DNA from: Azolla caroliniana | Lineage: Eukaryota; Polypodiophyta | Assembly: GCA_043228905.1 (NCBI GenBank) | Contig: JBHGNT010000017.1 | Location: 2,604,001 to 2,668,000 of the forward strand | Reading direction: 5' to 3' | DNA: 64,000 nucleotides | Part shown: positions 57,071 through 64,000 of the stretch, one piece after another | Layout of the letters: each line of letters starts with the position of its first letter | How positions within the stretch are numbered: position 1 is the first letter of the stretch | Made by a program: the position numbers and the translations under genes | The notes under the pieces: model-generated | Databases searched by the model: none | What the model was told of the DNA's origin: nothing | Seen by the model: the letters and a program-made list of their open reading frames with translations, nothing else

Positions 57071-57635
57071 TGTGTGCGATCTATGTATCGATGGAGTTAA
57101 CTCCTCGATGTCGTTTGCGGAGCTCGGACCAGCGTATACCCTTTTGATGGCGAATCGGGCGGAGGTAGTTGTCGGATACCTCCGAGCCTCACACTCACTT
57201 AACGGTTAATAGATTATTAAGCAAGATATCTCTCTCACTCTCTCAAGCTCTCTCTCATAGACAATAGATTAATAGACATAGGCAATAAGAAGGAAGAGTA
57301 TGTTCATTAACCCTCTTAGCTAAGAGGTCTAACACCAACGAGGAAGAGAGATTAGTGTTCTCTAATTAAACACTTCACTAATCTCTCTTAAACTCAAGGG
57401 TTACAAGGAGGAGAGGAAACTCTAGTTCTAATCAATAGGAGCTCTTTACAAATGGGAGACCCCCACAAAGCCACCACTAGGTGGTTTATATAGCATTCAC
57501 ATTTAGGGTATGGGCCTTTCACATTTGGGTGTCCCTTAGCCTCTTTTCCTCTTCGTAGGTCCTTCAACGCTTACTACGTCCTTGTTGATGCGCTCTTCTT
57601 CATGAATGGTTGTGGTGCAATCCAAGCGCTTAACA
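57071..57635 (-). repeat. Element C 5' LTR (right copy)
   Basis: 565 bp, with termini TGTGTGCGATC and GCGCTTAACA on the plus strand. About 99% identical to the left LTR. Followed by the TSD ATGAC at 57636-57640. Confidence 0.92.
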
Positions 57636-57640
57636 ATGAC

Positions 57641-57930
57641 ACATAACTAATGGGTTCCACATTCCCCATGACCATAAGACTTCACATTCCTCAAGGCTCT
57701 AGTGAGAGAGTGAACGTTTGTAGTGAGTAAATGAAGAGAGAGGGTGACCCTATATAAAGTACCTTCCTCCTACTTCATATTAAGTCGGTTGTGACTCCTT
57801 GTAATGCTACAGTTTTGTATCTCTATTCTACTTGTGAAATATACACCTTGAGTATTTTATTTGTCTTCCTTATCTATATTGTGTTCTCTTCTCTCCTCTG
57901 TTTTTCTCACACATAAACACACATATCTAT
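57641..57930 (+). mobile_element. Element A: 3' LTR, second part
   Basis: It continues the LTR begun at 51843, with CCTATATAAAGTACC as promoter and start region near 57750. Similarity to the 5' copy runs to 57806 (CCTTGTAAT), where element B interrupts the other copy. Beyond that no second copy exists, so the LTR end (approximately 57920-57945) is a guess. Confidence 0.65.
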
Positions 57931-58740
57931 TCCGCTACACAAGAATCACCATCGTTTCTTTACAACCCTTAACAGTCATCAGTGTATTATTTGTGAAGCA
58001 ACCAAACCATAGATGTTCCTGCCTAGGTTGGAAGGTTGTAGAAAACGAAGAATATGTTGCTAATATGCTAGCAGTCATTATTTTGGCACCATGAACTGAT
58101 TGTAGATGTGCAAGATGATCTTCTTGTGGCATTTGTTGAAATTGAGTCAAAGTTCTTACAGATGCAGCTGGCCTATTATCCAATTTACTAGGCAAGGCGA
58201 GTTCACAAGCCCAACACTTTTCCTGCATTATCCTAAAATAGAGAATTGGCTAGAAGAGTCTAATTAAGTAAGGCATCCCACGTAGAAGGCCAGTTCTTAA
58301 GCGAAAATGATTTAATAACATCCTATGCTCTTATGATTCCTAGCAAAAACCTATTGGATGCAAGATCCCGCCTTAGCGTTTGCATTGATTTTAGGCTGAA
58401 TCAACACATTCCACACAAACTTTGGCAACTGTGGGAGGGCCAGTACCCCCCCCCAAAAAGCAACTTTGGCTACGTACCCACAAAGTTATACCTATACTGT
58501 ACTATATGTATCTCGAACTTTTGGCCTTTGAACAATTCTTCTTGCACTCAGACACAACCAAATAGAAATCCTCATTTTGATTTTTGTATGCAATATCTTT
58601 GCGTTGCCCCCTTTACAAGTTCATATCAATAATGTCGAGCTTTCGCTTCGAAGGATGTAAATCCCATATGGTCTTTTGTTTGTTTGTCTATACATGAGAA
58701 GAATTGGTCGATACGATTCCATTTGGGCCCTTCCTAAGGG
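57931..58740. other. Intergenic, no gene recognised
   Basis: A 97-codon minus-strand frame (57935-58228) has no family I recognise. The rest is AT-rich and unstructured. Confidence 0.35.
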
Positions 58741-59560
58741 AAAGTGAGTGAGTGGGCGGGTTGGGCTCCCTAGTGTGAAACCGCCCGTGCTATCTTCTTT
58801 AAAACCCTAACGTTTCTCCCCCTCAGAAACCCTAATTTGCTCTGTCTCTGTCTCTACCTCTGCCTCTGCTTCCACCTCCACCACTTGTTGTAGGCCTGAG
58901 AAAGAAGCAGAGGATTGCGAAGGAAAAGCTTCTGTGTTTCTTGCCCATCCTTGCCTCCAACAAGTGCTTCTCTCTCTCTCTCTCTCACCCTGGAATGGAA
59001 ATTCTACACGGGAAGCAGCACCAGCATCCCATCTCTTCTACACACGTACTGAACTTTCTCTTGAGATCCGAAGTTAGTCTCATTGATTTGCTAGAGATTT
59101 CCATTCTCGTGTATCGAATCAAACGTCTTTCTGATCCCACCTGTTTATGCAAGGCCGACTCGGTTTCCTTGTCCTATTTATTTGTTTTCATCATAAGGGA
59201 CAGCTTGACATTAGAATTGTGTGCATCTATATGCCTGAGAAAAAAGCAGGGGCTTTTGAAGGTTCTAATCCTGTGATCTTGCCTCTCGTCATCTCTAGGT
59301 AAATCGGAGTTTTAGGCTTCTCTGAGCAATTGTCGCTGTGAAGAGTTATTTTCAGTTATTCTTCACTCTATGGCAGTCTCATGGGAATGCACATTCACTT
59401 TGAATCATGTGTCGGACGCAAAGTTTCGTTTTGTTTAGGTATGGATTGAACTTATTTCCGAACTCATTATAGCAGTTTAGTGTGTCTTCATCCTGGGAAA
59501 AATCAGAGGTTTTTTGATCGATTTCTGGTTATGACCTCTTATCACCTCTAGGTATACTAA
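58741..59560 (+). other. Promoter-like region with telo-boxes and three degenerate repeats
   Basis: Two AAACCCTAA telo-box motifs (58801-58810 and 58827-58836) followed by a CT-rich leader look like the 5' end of a plant growth or translation-related gene. Downstream, three related segments begin GCCTGAGAAAGAAGCAGAGG (58894), GCCTGAGAAAAAAGCAGGGG (59232) and CCTGGGAAAAATCAGAGG (59492). The second and third are each followed within about 65 bp by CTCTAGGTA, which resembles a splice donor. No credible coding frame accompanies them. Could be leader exons, a non-coding RNA, or a gene remnant. Confidence 0.35.
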
Positions 59561-60331
59561 TAACTGTGGACGCTTTCTAAATTGGTTTAGTTAATAACAG
59601 AACTCTTCCTTTGAGCACACAGAGACAGTCGGATTCTTATGCTATATGCCGCATTAGTACTTTTCAGTTTGTTTGATTGATCTTGTTAGGGTAAAAGGCA
59701 TACATTCGAACTTCAAGAACCTTCTAGTATGTTATGCTATGTGTTGGAAGAAAGTGAGGAAACCTATGGCCGAGAGATAGATCACTGAGATTATAAATCC
59801 CAAACCTGATAAGAATACAATTTACATTAATTTTGAAAGTAAAGAGAAGACAAAGCCATTAATTTGGAAGGTCTAAGGAAACAATGTCATAAATTTAAAA
59901 TTCAACCATATACTAATAAAATGGAAAACAAATCTTGAAACAGTATCAATAATCTACAAAATTCATGAATCTTACTCGTAACATTTGTTACAACAAATGA
60001 ATTTTAATTATTGGCACAATAATTGTCAAATTGTAAAACGTTTGCCATTAATATTGCCGTGGCAGTGATATACATCAGCAAATTATTTGTAGTCTCCAAT
60101 TGCCTTAACTATACTAACCCGTGTCTTCTCCACAATGCTGAAAAAAACTCTCCTGTATTTGGGTAAAGCATATAATAAATTTGCAGTCTTTCATAACAGA
60201 CACTCGTATGTAAATTGGCATGCAATAAAGTCTTTCTGTTTCTCAAGTGTGTTTTGCGTTTTGTTGGGTGCTGGAAAGCATTTAAGGTGAATGAAGAAAC
60301 GAATTGATATACCAACTTATATTTCTCTGTG
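59561..60331. other. 3' flank of the SYP5-like gene
   Basis: AT-rich, no supported gene. It contains the probable 3' UTR of the minus-strand gene (below 60332). Confidence 0.4.
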
Positions 60332-62545
60332 CTAATGAAATAGATAGTACACTATCAAAAGCAGGAGAACGGCCACAATGGTAAGACAGCATAAACTTAG
60401 AATCTGTCGGATTCGTGGGTTCCAATACCTGCTGATCTTTTCTTTAGTCTGATGCATAATAATAACCAGGATTGCAAAATTTGTCAGATTAAACATCTCC
60501 TAAGAAAATATAGATTCCCTATAAACTGTCAATGCATGGGTACCAACCTTCATTCGTAATGTTGGTGAATTACTCTCCTGGCTCTGAAGAGTCATCATAA
60601 AACAACATAGAGGAAGGGTAAGTACAAAATGATGATGAATTGAGGAAAGAAAAATATCGGACGAATCGTTGTATGTTCACATGCTTACCGAAAGTAGTGG
60701 AGTATGCAGGTTCATATCTTCTGCTATGTCCACAGAGGCATTCACTTTTTCTTTTCTGGCTGTATCAGCTATTCCATTGCAGTTGAAATCAATGAATGAA
60801 TTGATACAATTGTGAGGTAACTGTAGTAGGTCATGGTGTTACCTTTATTTATCAAACTAAGATCAAAGATGTCTCTGTCTTCGCATGCACTTTCTTCCTT
60901 TCCACTAGCATGAAGCAACATCCTACAAATGTATTAGCAATGTGTTAAACTAACATGCATCCCTCTAAAAAGCATTATCTTCCATTCCATGAAGCATCCT
61001 ACAATTTAGTAACACAACTTAAAATTCAATTTGGCATGCTTCATAAACTGTACAATGATGATTATTATAACATCAAGAGAACCCCACACCATGCATATAA
61101 CATTCATATGAAAGGTAACAGAGGCCTTAAAATGTCTACATATCCATCAGAAATGCTCCCCTTACCTATTTGTAGGCGATGTGCTAAAACTTGCTGCCAT
61201 TTGATTCGTCTTGAAACGTACACCCAACAGCATATCTTGTCTTCGGTATAGCTCCTCATCATCCCTACAGAATTAAATGTGTGTCAGGATTCCAGTGATA
61301 CATTTTATTTTAGGCATCTATTTACACAGTTTTAGATAGATTGAACATTAGCATGTACACATCACATCCTCTTAAAGATGGTCCAATTGAGATATTATTA
61401 GAATTTAGAAGTATTAATGTAACTACCCAATTTCGCCCGAAGAATTCTCCTTTTTATCATCTTTGGATCTTCATTATTATTATAATTTGTTTAGGACGCT
61501 TTATTCACATGGATTGTTAACAGGGGCTGAGAGTTTAAATCACCTCTTTATACTTTTATGTGCAGTATACATGGGATTTTTTTCATCTGCAATTCACATG
61601 GTATATCAACATTATTGCTATCTGTCTTTTGCATGTGCTCAATAAGATGGACGCATCAATTGGCATTTATCACAGTAAAGAGAGTTTATTTTCGCATGTA
61701 AATATCATCATCACCCGAGTCCTTGAAGTTGAAAGATTACTTCAGAGCAGCGAAGACCTGAATGGTGATGTAGTTTTTATCACTAAATGCTGATATATAA
61801 TAGAACAGGAGACTTTTTGTGTTTCGTTTGTGTCTGACATATACTGTGTATTAATATTGACATATATAATAGAATAGGAAACTTTTGCATTTTTTATGTC
61901 AAGTTCTATCTTGTGTATACTGATTAATAAAAACAGCTCGAGAGTTTTGAATGCAATTCAAAAGGCTGGATGTAAATCATACCTAAACAATCAAATGGCT
62001 TGTTCGACATCATTCCTAAAACCAGGAATTTGAAGGACAAATCATTGATAGGGACATGACTAATTCACAATCCTAAACCCAGAAAGTCAATGCATCAATC
62101 ATTATCTACTTACTTAATATACTTATTGATTGTTTATGTTCCTTAATAATAGTGAATTATGAGACAAAACAATAGAAATTACGGAATTCTAGCAGGACAA
62201 GTATATGTTACCATCTACTTTTGTTCTGTTTGTAAGTACATTGCAACCAGAGTTCTAGTGAAGAGGAGATGAGAGAACATGGGCCATTGCGATATATAAT
62301 AATGGAGAGATGATACAAAACAGCACTTACAGGATGGGTTTGTCGGGTGGGTTCTGAAGTAATGATTCGAGTCTATCCAAGCAAGTCCCTAGCACAGTGA
62401 TCTTGCGCCTTGTAGAAGAGACAAGCTGACCGGGGTCTCCACCAGAAGAGAGGATCGAATCACGCTCCCTGAGCCGATTAGAGATATCATCGGCAAGCTT
62501 CATAGCCTCGTCAAACTCTTTTAGCCATGTATCAGATATGGCCAT
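60332..62545 (-). CDS. SYP5-like protein lacking the SNARE motif, 6 exons
   Basis: Exons 62545-62331, 61264-61166, 60922-60843, 60768-60689, 60583-60548 and 60448-60332 join with GT..AG sites and continuous phase to 208 aa. The N-terminus (MAISDTWLKEFDEAMKLADD, STRRKITVLGTCLDRLESLL, YRRQDMLLGVRFKTNQMA) follows the Habc-like N-domain of plant Qc-SNAREs SYP51/SYP52 in order. After a hydrophilic linker it ends in a tail anchor (RIRQILSLCCLTIVAVLLLLIVYYLFH). The Qc-SNARE heptad motif that normally lies before the anchor is absent, and introns 4 and 5 (105 and 99 bp) are too short to hide it. Likely an endomembrane tail-anchored protein that could modulate SNARE assembly; function inferred. The upstream leader has (CTT)n(CCT)n. 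Confidence 0.7.
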
Positions 62546-62552
62546 TTCTCAC

Positions 62553-62614
62553 CTGCACCTTCTTCTTCTTCTTCTTCTTCTTCTTCTTCTCCTCCTCCTC
62601 CTCCTCCTCCTCCT
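62553..62614. repeat. (TTC)n(TCC)n microsatellite in the SYP5-like 5' leader
   Basis: About 11 TTC followed by about 8 TCC triplets immediately upstream of the minus-strand start codon, probably within the 5' UTR. Confidence 0.85.
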
Positions 62615-62704
62615 ATAAGCTTGCCACTAGTTATGCATGATTATGGGAGAGGGCAAGGGAGATGGAGGAGCTCGATGCAGAGATGATCTCTCTTCCCCTG
62701 TGAT

Positions 62705-62707
<3 letters not shown>

Positions 62708-62750
<43 letters not shown>
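62708..62750. repeat. (CT)n microsatellite
   Basis: About 20 CT units, upstream of the SYP5-like gene. Confidence 0.9.
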
Positions 62751-62751
<1 letters not shown>

Positions 62752-62759
62752 GAGAGACT

Positions 62760-64000
62760 TCTGTTATTTGTATACATTATTTATTTAGTTGCTTAGCCAA
62801 AGGGGAAATGGGTGCTCATGTGAGAAACACATGCATGTGTCGAAAATCGACAACTCGGAATGTGTTTTGTTTGCTTTGGGTTTCTCGGACCCAAAACCTA
62901 GGATGGGGTTGTCGGCTTCCCGCTCCTGGAACTCGACATGGGTTTCTTCAAGGTCCCTGTTACTACACCATATAGAATTGGAACGAGAACTGTCTTTTGC
63001 TAGGTCCCCATATCGACACAAATCATGCATGCTTTGGAACTAACTCACTCTCTTTTGCCAAATCCCATACTCGGCCATGCATGCTTCAAACACTGGAACC
63101 TTCTTATCCCTCGGACAATGACAATTATCGTTATTATGTTCCCGCTCCTAGAGTTCGTTCGGCTTTTTGTCACCAAGTCAACCTAACACATTTCGGTTTT
63201 GTGTCACCTATCACCTAGGGCATTCATGTTATTAGGATGGACTGAATGTTCATGTCATGTTGTTCCTTACCTATCGATGTCCCAATACCATACTCCATAT
63301 CACACCTTTTTTAACCTAATGGACTAATCATGTATGTGAACATAAACATCTCGTCATGCACAAAGCGCATAAATCTCATCTTATGTCTTGCAATCAGTGA
63401 AATTTTTCTGAAAACCATCACATGCATACTATCAACAATTGTATACATTTAATTACAGTGCACGTAGAGAATATAAGACCCATATTGGAGTTGGATTTGA
63501 AAGGAATGAGTCTACAAGCACTACATTGGTGATAGGAACTAGTTAGTTGCCTTACGTATGGAGACATATGTTAAATGATGAAATGATTAAGTTTTTCAAA
63601 GTTCTAATCTTTGAATATTGGGGAAAGAAGGAGAATTAGGCTATGTTATCATCAACACTATTAAGATTCTAAAGTAAAAGTCTTATATGATGGTTATCTA
63701 GTTGCATTGAATCTTAATGCATGATTAGAAATTCTCTAAGGTAGAATTTGTATGATTCCAAGAGTGCCCACGTTATTATCAATTAGTCCCGCAACCTTTG
63801 TTGTGTGTGATTGTGTAACACCATTTATGGGTAAAGATACTAGAGTCCAGGGACCATGTATATATACATATACTTATCATTGCAAACATAGATATTCTTT
63901 AGTGACATTGTCATTTTCAAGCCCTTTTCCACATTCAATGTTGTTTAGATATTTTATAAAGATTTCATTAAACTAATATTTCAATAACAAACCTGTAGCA
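62760..64000. other. Intergenic to window end
   Basis: No supported gene. The short frames near 62785-63218 show no recognisable domain; the last 700 bp are AT-rich. Confidence 0.4.

Larger units (their letters stand above)
51972..57635 (-). mobile_element. Element C: complete non-autonomous LTR retrotransposon (TR-GAG-like), 5.66 kb
   Basis: LTRs at 51972-52539 and 57071-57635 differ by six substitutions and one 3-bp indel. They begin TG and end CA, and the element is flanked by ATGAC on both sides (51967-51971, 57636-57640). On the minus strand the order is 5' LTR (57635-57071, with TATATAAA at about 57488), primer binding site 57064-57047, a tandem-repeat leader, Gag, further reading frames, and a polypurine tract at 52551-52540. 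No aspartic protease, RT, RNase H or integrase motif is found anywhere inside. It would need enzymes in trans, so it fits the terminal-repeat-with-GAG class, with about 1.6 kb of additional unrecognised coding sequence. LTR similarity points to a recent insertion. Confidence 0.92.

Noticed and set aside
57935-58228. 97-codon minus-strand frame considered as a PPR or retroelement fragment
   Set aside because: No motif alignment held up on inspection.

Overview
This is nuclear DNA of a land plant, most likely a leptosporangiate fern. The grounds are two long intronless PPR genes in the fern/lycophyte style (repeated ILKACG, GTALVDMYAKCG and SDYPPVWGALLGACQKWGN-type blocks), short GT..AG introns, plant-only families (SIAMESE-related, Lsi2), and AT-rich, retrotransposon-filled gaps between genes. 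The species cannot be named from sequence alone.

Layout. 0.7-1.4 kb is a LINE relic ending at a 40-bp hairpin. 4.8-5.0 kb is an isolated GC-rich cluster of ACGT elements. 7.2-7.7 kb is a SIAMESE-RELATED CDK inhibitor. 11.4-13.7 kb is a 776-aa PPR gene, and 15.2-17.3 kb carries an inverted, broken copy of its body and 3' flank, making a 2-kb-arm inverted repeat around a 1.1-kb spacer. 17.9-19.6 kb (minus) is a four-exon syntaxin-6-N-domain membrane protein. 24.2-26.8 kb is an 874-aa PPR gene. 29.5-31.7 kb (minus) is a three-exon Lsi2-type silicon efflux transporter. 33.9-37.1 kb is a wrecked Ty3/gypsy element followed directly by a LINE 3' half (37.1-38.8 kb). A second copy of the LINE tail is at 45.9-46.5 kb, and a solo copia LTR with perfect TSDs is at 42.6-43.2 kb. 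60.3-62.5 kb (minus) is a six-exon SYP5-like gene with no SNARE motif.

48.1-57.9 kb is a nest of three LTR retrotransposons. A plus-strand copia element (A) had a minus-strand copia (B) inserted in its 5' LTR and a complete 5.66-kb LTR element (C) inserted in its 3' LTR. Each LTR of A preserves the empty site for the insertion in the other. Element C has near-identical LTRs, a 5-bp TSD, a tRNA-Asp-type primer site and a PPT. It carries only a Gag with several zinc knuckles plus about 1.6 kb of unrecognised coding sequence, with no protease, RT, RNase H or integrase. It is the best candidate here for something undescribed.

The host genes are independent single loci (cell-cycle brake, organelle RNA factors, membrane traffic, silicon export), not a cluster. 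The most system-like structures are the PPR inverted duplication (possible small-RNA source) and element C with its extra reading frame. All gene models come from reading splice sites and motifs by eye; no searches were run.
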